Source: Streptomyces smyrnaeus (GTDB lineage: Bacteria > Actinomycetota > Actinomycetes > Streptomycetales > Streptomycetaceae). From it: a DNA stretch of 64,000 bases. A model generated the notes under the pieces. It was not told the origin of the DNA and did not search any database. It saw nothing but the letters and a program-made list of their open reading frames with translations. Below, in pieces: positions 46,467-55,777 of the stretch (the stretch's first letter is position 1; each line of letters begins with the position of its first letter). The stretch lies in NCBI RefSeq assembly GCF_017676345.1, contig NZ_JAFFZM010000001.1, forward strand, positions 434,001 to 498,000, read 5' to 3'. The translations under genes and the position numbers were made by a program.

Positions 46467-47531
46467 TCAGGTGTCGGTGCCGGGCATCTTGCCGTTCTGG
46501 TCGGAGCCGGCGGCGGCGCCGGTCATCTCGTACTCGGTGCCGAGGAGCTCGGCCTTGCCCTTCGCCGGGATGTGGGCGCTGGATATGTGCAGCCAGTCCA
46601 CGAAGAAGGAGGGCGCCGAGGTGTTGCCGACGTAGACCTTCATCGAGTCGGACGGGTGGATGGTGGCGGTCACCTGGGTGCCCCGGTCGTGTTCGCGTAC
46701 CTGGGTGCTGAAGACGGCGAACGAGCCGCCGTCCTCGGTGCGGAGCGCGTGGATCTTCTCGTGGGTCGCCTCGCCCCGGCTGTAGACGGCTTCACCGTAG
46801 GGGCGCAGCAGCTTGTTCTGCGAGCCGGGGATCTTGCCGATCGAGTCGGTGGACTTCGAGGTGCGGAAGCCGCTGTTGGCGGCGCCCTTCTTGGTGTAGA
46901 GGTCCAGCAGGGAGTCGGAGAGGGAGTCCGGTGCCATGGCACCCGACTTCTTCGCCGTGTCGGAAACGGGCTTCACGAAGCCGTCCTTGTCCTTGGCGAG
47001 CTTCGGCAGCCGCTTGCTCTCGCTGTAGCTGCTGGAGACCATCTTCCAGTCGCCGCTCTTCTGCTTCTCCATGATGAGGACGCCGGGGTACTTGCCCTTC
47101 TTCTCCCCCGGTGACTTGGAGTACGCCACCATCGCGAACCAGTCGGCGGAGCCCTTCCGGGGGATGTGGAACTTCCGGTCGACGTAGTGGAACGGTTCCC
47201 GGTAGTCGGCCCGCTCCTTGGCCGACCAGTTCTTCTGCATCTTGTAGACGGCCTTGCTCTGCTCGAAGACCGCTCCGCCTTCCACGGTGGACAGCAGCTT
47301 CGGGTCCGAGTTCTTGTTGGCCCGGTTGTTGACCTTCTCGTAGTGGTTGACGAGCTGCTCGGCCTTGGCGCGGCTGACGACACCGACCGCGGCCGGCTGC
47401 TCCTTCTTGTCGTCGGCGGAGCCCGAACCGCCCGCGGAATCCTTCTCGGAACCGCCGCCGCACCCCGCCACCATGAGGACCAGACCGCTCACGCAGGCCA
47501 CGCCCGCGATCCCCCGTACCGCACTCTTCAT
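46467..47531 (-). CDS. Lipoprotein of unknown function
   Basis: A 354-residue protein with a clean lipobox VAGC at Cys24 and a Gly/Ser linker. The mature part is Lys- and Ser-rich, with a VVSRAKAEQLVNHYEKVNNRAN opening shared (from memory) by a group of Streptomyces lipoproteins assigned to a domain of unknown function. No enzyme motif is seen. GGGAG lies seven bases before the ATG. It stands alone, converging with tex and 74 bp from the nitroreductase gene on the same strand. Confidence 0.85.
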   Translation of the reverse strand: MKSAVRGIAGVACVSGLVLMVAGCGGGSEKDSAGGSGSADDKKEQPAAVGVVSRAKAEQLVNHYEKVNNRANKNSDPKLLSTVEGGAVFEQSKAVYKMQKNWSAKERADYREPFHYVDRKFHIPRKGSADWFAMVAYSKSPGEKKGKYPGVLIMEKQKSGDWKMVSSSYSESKRLPKLAKDKDGFVKPVSDTAKKSGAMAPDSLSDSLLDLYTKKGAANSGFRTSKSTDSIGKIPGSQNKLLRPYGEAVYSRGEATHEKIHALRTEDGGSFAVFSTQVREHDRGTQVTATIHPSDSMKVYVGNTSAPSFFVDWLHISSAHIPAKGKAELLGTEYEMTGAAAGSDQNGKMPGTDT

Positions 47532-47605
47532 CGCATGCTCCCGTTGCTCACTGATGTGCGCTGGGAGTATGCCGGGTGATCCAGCCCCTGGTGACGGCGG
47601 GGTCC

Positions 47606-48295
47606 TCACAAACGCACCAGCACCTCCTCCAGTTCCTTCCTGGTGAGGTCCGGGACCCGGGTGCCGGGGGCCGGGTAGCCGACGGGGATGACATAGGCGC
47701 CGCGTTCCTCGGCGGGGCGTTCGCAGATCTCGTTGAGGAACCGCATGGGGCTGGGGGTGTGGGTGAGGGTGGCCAGGCCCGCCTGATGCAGGGTGGCGAG
47801 GAGGAAGCCGACGGCGATGCCGACCGACTCCTTGGTGTAGTAGGGGCGCGGCGTGTGCGGGCCCTTGTGCACCTCGAAGACCACGATGACGGCGGGTGCT
47901 TCTTGAAGGAACGGCTTGTGCTCGTCGGTGCCGAGCGGGGCGAGGGCCGCCAGCCATTCGTCGGAGGCGCGCCGCCGGTAGAACTCGCGCTCCTCCTCCT
48001 CGGCGGCGGCCCGCAGCCGCCGCTTGCGGTCGGGGTCGGTGAGCACCACGAACCGCCAGGGCTGGACGTGTGCCCCGCTGGGAGCGGTCGCGGCGGTACG
48101 GACCGCCCACTCCAGGACGGCTTCGGGGACGGGGCGGCTGTCGAAGTCGCGGACGGTGCGGCGGCGGGACATGATCTCGTAGAAGGACCTGGCGCGGTCC
48201 TCGGCCTGCTGCGCGGGGATCTCCAGCGGCCGGAGCGGAACCGTCGGGTAGCGGCTCGGACCGGAACCGGAACTGGGATGACTGGTACGGACCAT
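47606..48295 (-). CDS. Nitroreductase-family flavoprotein (iodotyrosine-deiodinase-like)
   Basis: A 229-residue FMN enzyme. SRRRTVRDFDSRPVPE, TAPSGAHVQPWRFVVL and the C-terminal LNEICERPAEERGAYVIPVGYPA are together closer to the iodotyrosine-deiodinase branch than to NfsB. YYTKESVGIAVGFLLATLHQAGL supplies the dimer and FMN contacts. Such bacterial enzymes reductively dehalogenate or reduce phenolic or nitro substrates; the substrate here is unknown. ATG 48295 starts the conserved part; the divergent ABC-F promoter starts 39 bp away. Confidence 0.87.
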   Translation of the reverse strand: MVRTSHPSSGSGPSRYPTVPLRPLEIPAQQAEDRARSFYEIMSRRRTVRDFDSRPVPEAVLEWAVRTAATAPSGAHVQPWRFVVLTDPDRKRRLRAAAEEEEREFYRRRASDEWLAALAPLGTDEHKPFLQEAPAVIVVFEVHKGPHTPRPYYTKESVGIAVGFLLATLHQAGLATLTHTPSPMRFLNEICERPAEERGAYVIPVGYPAPGTRVPDLTRKELEEVLVRL

Positions 48296-48333
48296 GCCCG
48301 CAGCACAGCACACCGCGGCGCGCGGAAAAAGAG

Positions 48334-48363
48334 TTGCGGGCCGCAGAATTACGGGCCTATCGT
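48334..48363 (+). promoter_or_regulatory. Promoter and long leader of the ABC-F gene
   Basis: TTGCGG (48334-48339), 18-bp spacer, TATCGT (48358-48363) fits a housekeeping sigma promoter. Transcription from about 48370 would leave a leader of about 215 bases. An AGGAGAGG (48390-48397) precedes the three-codon frame TTG CGT ATC TGA (M-R-I), a possible leader peptide. Confidence 0.5.
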
Positions 48364-48585
48364 CCTCGACGACTCTGTTGTCGTCGTCAGGAGAGGCCGT
48401 TGCGTATCTGAGGTCTGAGACACCGTGTGCCCTGTCTGTGTGCCACGAGTGTGACCTCGGAAGCGAGTCGGCCGGCGATCTGCGCCCCTCTTCTCCTTTC
48501 TGATCTCCGTCCCCAGGTGCAGCCGCCGGGGCCCGGTGTCTCCCGCGTTGTCCATCCCCCACCGCGAGACGACCAGGAGGCCCCT

Positions 48586-50208
48586 GTGACCACCCCTGCC
48601 CACTCCCCCTCTCTCAGCTGCTCCCGACTGTCCTTCTCCTGGCCGGACGGCAGTCCCGTCTTCACCGACTTCGACCTGGCCGTCGGCCCCGGCCGTACCG
48701 GCCTGATCGGGCTCAACGGCAGTGGCAAGTCCACCCTGTTGAAGCTGCTCGCGGGCGAGCTGCGGCCGGACGCGGGGAGCGTCAGCGCCCTGGGCGAGGT
48801 CGGCTATCTGCCGCAGGATCTCACCCTCGACACCGCCCTGCGGGTGGACGAGGCGCTGGGCATCGCCGGCGCCAGGGCCGCGCTGCACGCCATCGAGGCG
48901 GGTGACGTCAGCGAGGAGCAGTTCACCGCCGTCGGCGACGACTGGGATGTCGAGGAGCGTGCCCGGGCGACGCTGGACCAGCTCGGCCTCGCCCATGTGG
49001 AGCTGGATCGAACCATCGGCGAGGTGTCCGGCGGCGAGTCGGTACTGCTGCGCCTGGCCGCACTGCTGCTGGCCCGGCCGGACGTCCTGCTGCTGGACGA
49101 GCCCACCAACAACCTCGACCGGGCCGCCCGGCGGCGCCTCCACGACGCGGTCGCCTCCTTCAACGGTGTACTCGTGGTGGTCAGCCACGATCGTGAACTG
49201 CTCGCGCTGGTCGATCGGATCGCCGATCTGCGCGGCGGCGAGGTCGTGTGGTACGGCGGCAATCTGGCGGCGTACGAGGAGGCCGTCGCCGCCGAGCAGC
49301 AGGCGGCCGAACGGATGGTACGCGCGGCCGAGACCGACGTGCGGCGGCAGCAGCGCGAACTGTCCGAGGCCCGCACCAAGCTGGCCCGGCGCGCCCGGTA
49401 CGGCAACAAGGTGCAGGCCAGTAGGAGCGAGCCGAAGATCCTGATGGGAGCGCGCAAACGGAAGGCGCAGGAGTCGGCGGGCAAGCACCGCATTCTGCAC
49501 GAGCAGCGCCTCGAAGAGGCGAAGGAGCGGCTGGAGGAGGCGGCCGAACGGGTCCGGGAGGACGACGAGATCCGTATCGAGCTGCCGTTCACCGCGGTAC
49601 CGCGCGGACGGAAGGTGCTGGAGCTGGACGACGTGGAGCTGCGCAACGGCGCCCGCGTCACGCTGGATGTGCACGGCCCCGACCGGATCGCACTCGTCGG
49701 CGCCAACGGTGCGGGCAAGACCACGCTGCTGCGTACGATCACCGGTCAGCCGGCACCGGCGGCGGGCGAGGTGCGCACCCATGTGCCGCTGCGCTACCTC
49801 CCCCAGCGGCTGGATGTGCTCGATGACGCGCTGTCGCTCGTCGAGAACGTCGCCGCGCTCGCCCCGGAGGCGACCAACCAGCAGATCCGCTCGCGGCTGG
49901 CCCGGTTCCTCTTCCGCGGCCGGCACGCCGACCGCGCGGTGGGCACGCTCTCCGGCGGCGAGCGCTTCCGCGCGACGCTCGCCGCGGTGATGCTGACCGA
50001 GCCCGGTCCCCAGTTGCTGCTGCTGGACGAGCCGACCAACAATCTGGACCTCTCCAGCGTCCGGCAGTTGCGCGAGGCGCTCGCCGCGTACGAGGGGGCG
50101 CTGATCGTCGCCAGCCATGACGTCCCGTTCCTCCACGAGTTGGGCATCACCCGGTGGCTGGAGCTGGACGGTGAGCTGCGGGAGGTGGATCCGACGGTGC
50201 TGCGATAA
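48586..50208 (+). CDS. ABC-F family ATPase (ribosome-protection type)
   Basis: A 540-residue protein with two nucleotide-binding domains and no membrane segment. NBD1: GLNGSGKST, SGGESVLL, LLLDEPTNNLD; NBD2: GANGAGKTT, LSGGERFRA, LLLDEPTNNLD. The linker is long, helical and highly charged (about residues 225-330). ABC-F proteins bind the ribosomal E site; some confer resistance to macrolide, lincosamide or pleuromutilin drugs. AGGAGG lies five bases before the GTG. Whether this is a resistance or housekeeping member cannot be told from sequence, though its long leader resembles drug-inducible members. Confidence 0.92.
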   Translation: MTTPAHSPSLSCSRLSFSWPDGSPVFTDFDLAVGPGRTGLIGLNGSGKSTLLKLLAGELRPDAGSVSALGEVGYLPQDLTLDTALRVDEALGIAGARAALHAIEAGDVSEEQFTAVGDDWDVEERARATLDQLGLAHVELDRTIGEVSGGESVLLRLAALLLARPDVLLLDEPTNNLDRAARRRLHDAVASFNGVLVVVSHDRELLALVDRIADLRGGEVVWYGGNLAAYEEAVAAEQQAAERMVRAAETDVRRQQRELSEARTKLARRARYGNKVQASRSEPKILMGARKRKAQESAGKHRILHEQRLEEAKERLEEAAERVREDDEIRIELPFTAVPRGRKVLELDDVELRNGARVTLDVHGPDRIALVGANGAGKTTLLRTITGQPAPAAGEVRTHVPLRYLPQRLDVLDDALSLVENVAALAPEATNQQIRSRLARFLFRGRHADRAVGTLSGGERFRATLAAVMLTEPGPQLLLLDEPTNNLDLSSVRQLREALAAYEGALIVASHDVPFLHELGITRWLELDGELREVDPTVLR

Positions 50209-50253
50209 GGGGCTCCCCCGTCTCCCCCTGCCGAGCTTGCCCACCGTGCCGGG

Positions 50254-51135
50254 CTACCGAAGCGCCTGGTCCAGCAACTGCTGGAGCCGCAACCCGCGTT
50301 GCGCGTCGACAGGCCCGGCGGAGCCACTCCGTACGGCGGCAGCGAACTCGCGGCGCAGCACCGGCCAGCACTCCTCGTGATCGAGGTCGGCGGTGTCGTA
50401 GACCAGCTCCCCCTCGGGTCCGTACAGCTCCACCCTGGTACGGGCCCGGGGCAGCGCGACCGCGCCGGAGAGTGACGCCTGACTGACGGCGCCGTTCTCG
50501 TGCTCGCACGTCAGCTCCGTCCAGCGGCGCGGATCGCCGGTGCCGTGCACGGCGGTGACGGGGCCGACGGCGAGGTCGAGCAGGTCGAGCAGGTGCGGGC
50601 CCAGGTCGAGCAGGGCGCCGTGTGCCAGCCGCCAGGCCGTGGCCTGGTCGCCGCCGAGGAAGGCGCCGTGCAGATAGCAGGAGCGGGCCCCGGTGACCGT
50701 CATCCCACGGGCCCGGGCGAGAAAGTGCCGGGTGGCCGGGTGGTAGCGCTTGGTCAGCACCAGCTGGGAGACGACGCCGGATTCCGCGACCGCGTCGGCG
50801 ACGGCGCGGGCGGCGGCAAGGTCGGGCCCCAGCGGCTTCTCCAGCAGCAGCGCCCGGCCCGCGCGGGCGGCGCGGGGCGCCAGCTGGGCCTGGACGGCGG
50901 GGGGCACGGCGAAGGCGACGGCCTCGCACCTCTCGAAGAGCTCGTCGGGACAGGCCGCGGTCCTCGCGCCGTGTTCCACGGCGACCTGGGCGGCGGCCTC
51001 CGGCCTGCGTGCCCAGACGGCGGTCAGCTCGGTCTCCGGCCCGGCGGCGAGCATGCGGGCGTGCATGGTGCGGGCCCACGGCCCGGCACCGACGAGCCCG
51101 ACGCGTATCGCCGGGCCGGTCCAGGGTGCGGTCAT
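50254..51135 (-). CDS. Gfo/Idh/MocA-family oxidoreductase
   Basis: A 293-residue NAD(P)-dependent sugar/polyol dehydrogenase. Rossmann motif GLVGAGPWARTMHARML, the EKP catalytic motif in LLLEKPLGPD and a conserved GPHLLDLLD with catalytic His. It is the last gene of the sugar-import operon, 37 bp after the ROK regulator. Likely oxidises a ring hydroxyl or the anomeric carbon of the imported sugar. Start ATG 51135. Confidence 0.88.
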   Translation of the reverse strand: MTAPWTGPAIRVGLVGAGPWARTMHARMLAAGPETELTAVWARRPEAAAQVAVEHGARTAACPDELFERCEAVAFAVPPAVQAQLAPRAARAGRALLLEKPLGPDLAAARAVADAVAESGVVSQLVLTKRYHPATRHFLARARGMTVTGARSCYLHGAFLGGDQATAWRLAHGALLDLGPHLLDLLDLAVGPVTAVHGTGDPRRWTELTCEHENGAVSQASLSGAVALPRARTRVELYGPEGELVYDTADLDHEECWPVLRREFAAAVRSGSAGPVDAQRGLRLQQLLDQALR

Positions 51136-51172
51136 GGTGCTGTCTCCTGCGAACGCGTGGGGGCGGCGGCGG

Positions 51173-52384
51173 TCACCGTGCCGACGCGGCCAGCCGGGCG
51201 TCGGCGCGGTCGGGGGCGTAGCGGTCCTCCACGACCATGGCGGCGGCGCCGATCAGACCGGCCCGCTCGCCCAGCCGCGAGGTGACCACGTTGAGGTGGG
51301 CCGTGGTGCGGGGCATGGCGCGCTGGTACAGCAGCTCCCGTACGCCGGTCAGGAACGGGGTACCGGCCAGGTCGCCGGCGATCATCAGCACCCCGGGGTT
51401 GAGCAGCGTGACCACGGTCACCAGCACCTCCCCCACCCGGCGCCCGGCCTCGCGGGCCAGCCGGACCGCCTCGGGCCGGCCCGAGGCGAGGTGCTCGCGG
51501 ACGCCGGAGCCGGAGGTGGTGGGCACACCGGCGGCGGTGAGCTGCTTGGCCAGCGCGCGCCCGCTGGCGACGGCGGCGAGGCAGCCGTAGTTGCCGCACA
51601 TGCACAGCGCGTCCTGGCAGTCGTGCAGCCGGATGTGGCCGATGTCGCCGGCGCCGCCGTCGATGCCTCGGTAGGGCTGCCCGTCCACGACGACGCCCGC
51701 ACCGATACCGGTGGCCACCTTGATCAGCAGGAAGGCCGCACAGTCGGGATGGCCGACGCGCTGTTCGGCGTAGGCCATGAGGTTGGCGTCGTTGTCGACG
51801 AGCACGGGCACGGGCGCTCCCGCCCGCACATGTGCCGCGTACGCCTCCTGCATCCGCTCGCGCAGCGGGTAGCCGTCCCAGCCGGGCATGATCGGCGGCT
51901 GGATGACCAGCCCGGAGTCGTAATCGACCGGCCCGGGCACCGACAGACCGATGCCGCAGATCCGGGAGGGGTCCGTGCCCTGCTCCTTGAGCAGCTCGGC
52001 GAACCACTGCCCGAGCCGGTCGAGCACCTGGTCGGGTCCGTCGCCTATGACCAGCTCGCCCGAGCGTTCGACCAGCACGTTCCCGGCGAGGTCGAGCAGG
52101 CCCACGGCGGCGTGCCGGGTGCCGAGGTCGGCGGCGAGCACCGCGGCGTGCCCGGTGTCGAACTCCAGACGTGCCGAGGGCCGCCCGCCGGTGGAGCCCG
52201 CTGTCGGCCGGGCCTCGCCCTCGCGCAGCCAGCCCGCCGCGAAGAGCTGGTCGAGCCGGTGTCCGACGGTGGACCTGGACAGCCCGGTGGCCTGCTGCAG
52301 GGCACCGCGGGTGGTGGCCCGGCCGTCCCGGATGAGCTGCAGCAGATGGCCCGCGCTCGACTGGTTGCCGGTGGTACCGGTCAT
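51173..52384 (-). CDS. ROK-family transcriptional regulator
   Basis: A 403-residue repressor-type ROK protein. Winged helix-turn-helix about 20-65 (TTRGALQQATGLSRSTVGHRL); sugar kinase-like domain with DLGTRHAAVGLLD and the ROK zinc motif CxCGxxGC (CMCGNYGCLA). The catalytic Asp in VDNDANLMAYAE is present. Located inside the importer operon between permease and oxidoreductase genes; it starts seven bases after the permease stop. Likely controls the divergent promoters at 55778-55848. Confidence 0.92.
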   Translation of the reverse strand: MTGTTGNQSSAGHLLQLIRDGRATTRGALQQATGLSRSTVGHRLDQLFAAGWLREGEARPTAGSTGGRPSARLEFDTGHAAVLAADLGTRHAAVGLLDLAGNVLVERSGELVIGDGPDQVLDRLGQWFAELLKEQGTDPSRICGIGLSVPGPVDYDSGLVIQPPIMPGWDGYPLRERMQEAYAAHVRAGAPVPVLVDNDANLMAYAEQRVGHPDCAAFLLIKVATGIGAGVVVDGQPYRGIDGGAGDIGHIRLHDCQDALCMCGNYGCLAAVASGRALAKQLTAAGVPTTSGSGVREHLASGRPEAVRLAREAGRRVGEVLVTVVTLLNPGVLMIAGDLAGTPFLTGVRELLYQRAMPRTTAHLNVVTSRLGERAGLIGAAAMVVEDRYAPDRADARLAASAR

Positions 52385-52391
52385 GCTCTCC

Positions 52392-53282
52392 TCAGCTCTT
52401 GTCCGCGCCGCTGGTCAGGCCCTCGGTCAGGAGCCGTTCCGCGGCGAAGAACAGCCCGACGACGGGGATGGTCAACACCACCGATCCTGCCATCAGCACC
52501 GTCTTGGAGACCTCGACACCGTTGGCGAGCTGCTGCAGCCCGAGCGAGACCGTCCACTTCTCCGGCTGCGCGGCCAGGAAGAGCAGCGCGAAGAGGAACT
52601 CGTTCCAGGCGATCATGAAGACGTAGAGTCCGGTCGCCATCAGCGAGGGCGCGGCCAGCGGCAGGACCACTTTGCGCACCGTCTGCAGCCGAGTGCAGCC
52701 GTCGAGGGCCGCCGCCTCCTCGATGGAGTAGGGAATGGTGACGAAGTAGTTCTTCATCATGTAGATCGACACCGGCACGGTCTGCGCGATGTAGACGATG
52801 GCGAGCCCGACCAGGCTGCCCTGGAGCCCCATCTTGGCGAACATCACGAACAGCGGCACGGCCAGCAGCGTCGCGGGGAAGAGGTAGACCGCGAGGAAGA
52901 GGACGCTCACCTGCCTGTTGCCGAAGAAGTTCAGCCGGCTGACCGCGTAGGCGCCGGGGATGGCGGCGAGCAGGGTCAGTACCACCGCGCCGAGGGAGAC
53001 GAGCGCGGAGTTGGCGAGCATGTGCACAAAGCCCTGGCCGCCCTCGGAGGTGGGCTTCAGCACCTCCTCGTAGGTGCTGAGGGTGAAGTCCTCGGCGCTG
53101 ACCCACAGTTGTCCCGGGTTCAGCAGCAGTGCGTCGATGGGTTTCACCGACAGCAGCAGCATGTAGCAGAAGGGCAGCAGGGTGATCAGCGCCAGGAAGG
53201 CGATCACCACCCGCCGGAGCACCCCGAAGAGCCGCTCCTCGAACTGCGCGCGGCTCGGCAGGGAGGTTCGCACACCGCTCAT
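52392..53282 (-). CDS. Carbohydrate ABC permease (MalG/UgpE-like)
   Basis: A 296-residue permease with six helices; EAA coupling loop is EEAAALDGCTRLQTVRKVVLP. The start overlaps the previous permease stop by one base (TGATG). It forms the importer with the MalF-like permease and the lipoprotein; no ATPase gene is in the operon, so a shared MsiK-type ATPase is expected, as is usual in Streptomyces. Confidence 0.9.
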   Translation of the reverse strand: MSGVRTSLPSRAQFEERLFGVLRRVVIAFLALITLLPFCYMLLLSVKPIDALLLNPGQLWVSAEDFTLSTYEEVLKPTSEGGQGFVHMLANSALVSLGAVVLTLLAAIPGAYAVSRLNFFGNRQVSVLFLAVYLFPATLLAVPLFVMFAKMGLQGSLVGLAIVYIAQTVPVSIYMMKNYFVTIPYSIEEAAALDGCTRLQTVRKVVLPLAAPSLMATGLYVFMIAWNEFLFALLFLAAQPEKWTVSLGLQQLANGVEVSKTVLMAGSVVLTIPVVGLFFAAERLLTEGLTSGADKS

Positions 53283-54334
53283 CACGCCTCCTCCTCGACC
53301 TTCTTGGCGAAGAACTTGAAGTACACGCCCAGCAGCGCCATCAGTACGACGGCGAGCACCAGCGCCTGGGCCGCGGCGGCACCCACGTCGAAGCGTGCCG
53401 TGAGGAAGTCGTAGACCCGTACGGCCACCACGTCGGTGCCGGAGCCGCCGCCGGTGAGCAGGTAGATGTCGTCGAACTTGTTGAACGTCATGATGAAGCG
53501 CAGGACGCACAGCAGCGCGATGACCGGCATCAGCTGGGGCAGCAGGACGTGGCGGAAGCGCTGGGTGGGCGTGGCGCCGTCGACCGTGGCGGCTTCCTCC
53601 AGGACGTCGGGGACCGCCTGGAGGCGGGCCAGCAGGAAGAGGAAGGCGAACGGGAAGTAGCGCCAGGTCTCGAAGGCGATGACGGTCAGCAGCGCCAGCG
53701 GCACATCGAAGTGCAGCCCGAGCAGGGAGACCTCGTAGGAGCGGGTGGAGAGGAAGGCGACGGGGTCGTCCCAGCCCAGCAGCTTGCCGCCCCACTCGTT
53801 GACGATCCCGAACTGCGGACTGAGCGCGATCTGCCACACGAAGGCGGCGGCCACCACGGGCGCCACGTACGGCAGCAGCATGGAGCCGCGCAGCAGACCG
53901 CGGCCGCGGAACGGTCTGCGCAGCGCGAGGGCGGCGACCAGTCCGAGGACGACGGAGCCCGCGGTGGAGCCGACGGTGTACAGCAGGGTCGTCCACAGGC
54001 TGGTCCAGAACCCGGGCGAGGTGAGGATGCCGGTGAAGTTGTGCAGCGACCAGTTGCCGAACAGGCCCATGCTCTGGATGTCCACCAGCCGGGCGCGCTG
54101 GAAGGCCAGCAGCACCGTCCAGAGGATCGGCAGGACGACGACCACGAGGACGACGAGAAAGGTGGGCGTGACGAAGGCCAGTCCGGCCCGGTTCTCCCGT
54201 GCGGCGCCGGTCAGCGGGCGGCGGTCGGGGCGGCGGGAGCCCGGTCCGCGCCCTTTGCGCCCGCTGCCGGTTGCGCCGACGCTGTCGGCCGACGCGGGCG
54301 CCGCGCTCGACGGGGTGGGGGATGTGGTGCTCAT
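53282..54334 (-). CDS. Carbohydrate ABC permease (MalF/UgpA-like)
   Basis: A 350-residue permease. A 50-residue Ser/Pro/Arg-rich cytoplasmic tail precedes six helices; the EAA loop is EEAATVDGATPTQRFRHVLLPQL. The ATG overlaps the binding-protein stop by ATGA. Paired with the MalG-like permease. Confidence 0.9.
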   Translation of the reverse strand: MSTTSPTPSSAAPASADSVGATGSGRKGRGPGSRRPDRRPLTGAARENRAGLAFVTPTFLVVLVVVVLPILWTVLLAFQRARLVDIQSMGLFGNWSLHNFTGILTSPGFWTSLWTTLLYTVGSTAGSVVLGLVAALALRRPFRGRGLLRGSMLLPYVAPVVAAAFVWQIALSPQFGIVNEWGGKLLGWDDPVAFLSTRSYEVSLLGLHFDVPLALLTVIAFETWRYFPFAFLFLLARLQAVPDVLEEAATVDGATPTQRFRHVLLPQLMPVIALLCVLRFIMTFNKFDDIYLLTGGGSGTDVVAVRVYDFLTARFDVGAAAAQALVLAVVLMALLGVYFKFFAKKVEEEA

Positions 54335-55743
54335 CGCAGGGACCTCCGCAGTGCGCCGACTTCCTCGTCGACCGCGCGGGCCGTCTCATCGGGTTCCGTC
54401 TGCCCGGCGGCCAGCTCGCCGACGGCCTTGGCGACGGGCAGCTCGCCGTTGGTGGCGCCGACCAGCGCGCCCTCGCCTTCGGCGATGCCCCAGCGGCGCA
54501 GGTGGCCGACGCCCTCGGTCAGCTCCTCCAGCAGCTTGTCGGGGTAGATCTCATCGAGCCGCTTGCGGTGGGTGGCCTCGACCCCGAGCCGGCTGCCGCG
54601 CCATGCGCGGGTGTATTTGCGCGGGTCCTCGGCCGTGCCCTGCCGGACCGGGATCTTGCCCTCGGGTGCCATGCCGAACCAGTCCTGGTACCCGGTGCCC
54701 ATCATGTACTCGACGAAGCCGCGGGAGGCCGCCGTCTCGGCGGTCCTGGTCACCGTCCAGGACGTGATCTCGCCGAACTGGCCGGCCTCGGCCGCGTCCG
54801 GGCCCTTGAGCGCGGTGGTGATCCCGCTGTGCTCGGCGAGGAAGCCGGGGTCGTCCTTGCACCGAGGGCAGCTGGGGCGGGCGTCGGCGCGCTCCCCGGC
54901 CAGCTCGTCCAGCAGGAAGGAGGACCACATCACCATGGGTGAGCGGCCCGCGAAGTAGGTGGCGCGGGTCGAGTCGACCGTCTGGGTGCCCACCGGGCCG
55001 TGATCGCGGGCGAGTGTCCGGTAGGTGGCGAAGGCCCGGCGGCAGGCGGGCGAGTCGAGCGCCACCTCACCCTTGGTGATCAGTTGGCAGTCGTTGGCCA
55101 GCGCCAGGTTCTCGAAGCTCTGCTGGGTGAAGGCGTCGCCCGGGTCGGTGGCCAGCGAGATGCCGTCCATCCGGCCCTTGTCGAGCTTCCTGGCGGCCTT
55201 CGTCATGGTGGCGTAGCTGGTGGGGGGCTCAAGGCCCGCCTTGTTGAACAGGTCCTTGCGGTAGACGAGCAGCTGGAGCCAGGCGTCGGAGGGGACCGTC
55301 AGCCGGGTGCTGCCGTCGGCGGTGAGCCGTAGCGCGTTGGCGTTGAAGGTGCCGGGGCCGAGCTTCTTGACGACCTGTGCCGGGATCTCGGTGTTGAGCA
55401 GGTCGTTCTCGTACATCTGCCACACCTGGCCGAGCGGGAGCGCGCCGATCACATCGGGGAGGTCGCCCGCGGCGGCGGCCGACATGATCAGCTGCGGGAG
55501 CTGTCCCTCGTCGACGCCGACGAGCTTGACCTGGACGCCGCTCCTGCGCTCATAGCGGGAGACGATCTTCTTGGTGGCCGCCATGCGGGCCGGCAGGTTC
55601 TCCAGGGTCCACACCGTAAGCTTTTTGTCCGGTTTGTCCGGACCTGCCGCAGCACTTCCGGAGCAGCCGGCCAGGAGACCCGCCCCGAGCACTCCGGCGA
55701 GCCCGGCCGCGGCCACCCTCGATCGCCGCATCCACCTTTGCAT
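54331..55743 (-). CDS. Family-1 sugar ABC substrate-binding lipoprotein
   Basis: A 470-residue solute-binding protein with lipobox LLAGC (Cys27). Conserved family-1 features: LTVWTLENLPARM, MSAAAAGDLPDVIGA and the C-terminal EYMMGTGYQDWFG. Four extra Cys, including a CPRC pair near residue 290, could form disulphides outside the cell. First gene of the minus-strand operon. Ribosome site is weak (GTGAGG) for ATG 55743; an internal ATG at 55731 is possible. Sugar specificity unknown; the two glycosidase genes suggest an oligosaccharide. Confidence 0.9.
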   Translation of the reverse strand: MQRWMRRSRVAAAGLAGVLGAGLLAGCSGSAAAGPDKPDKKLTVWTLENLPARMAATKKIVSRYERRSGVQVKLVGVDEGQLPQLIMSAAAAGDLPDVIGALPLGQVWQMYENDLLNTEIPAQVVKKLGPGTFNANALRLTADGSTRLTVPSDAWLQLLVYRKDLFNKAGLEPPTSYATMTKAARKLDKGRMDGISLATDPGDAFTQQSFENLALANDCQLITKGEVALDSPACRRAFATYRTLARDHGPVGTQTVDSTRATYFAGRSPMVMWSSFLLDELAGERADARPSCPRCKDDPGFLAEHSGITTALKGPDAAEAGQFGEITSWTVTRTAETAASRGFVEYMMGTGYQDWFGMAPEGKIPVRQGTAEDPRKYTRAWRGSRLGVEATHRKRLDEIYPDKLLEELTEGVGHLRRWGIAEGEGALVGATNGELPVAKAVGELAAGQTEPDETARAVDEEVGALRRSLR

Positions 55744-55777
55744 GCCTCACCCTCGGTTCCGACGTCGGTTCGCCATG

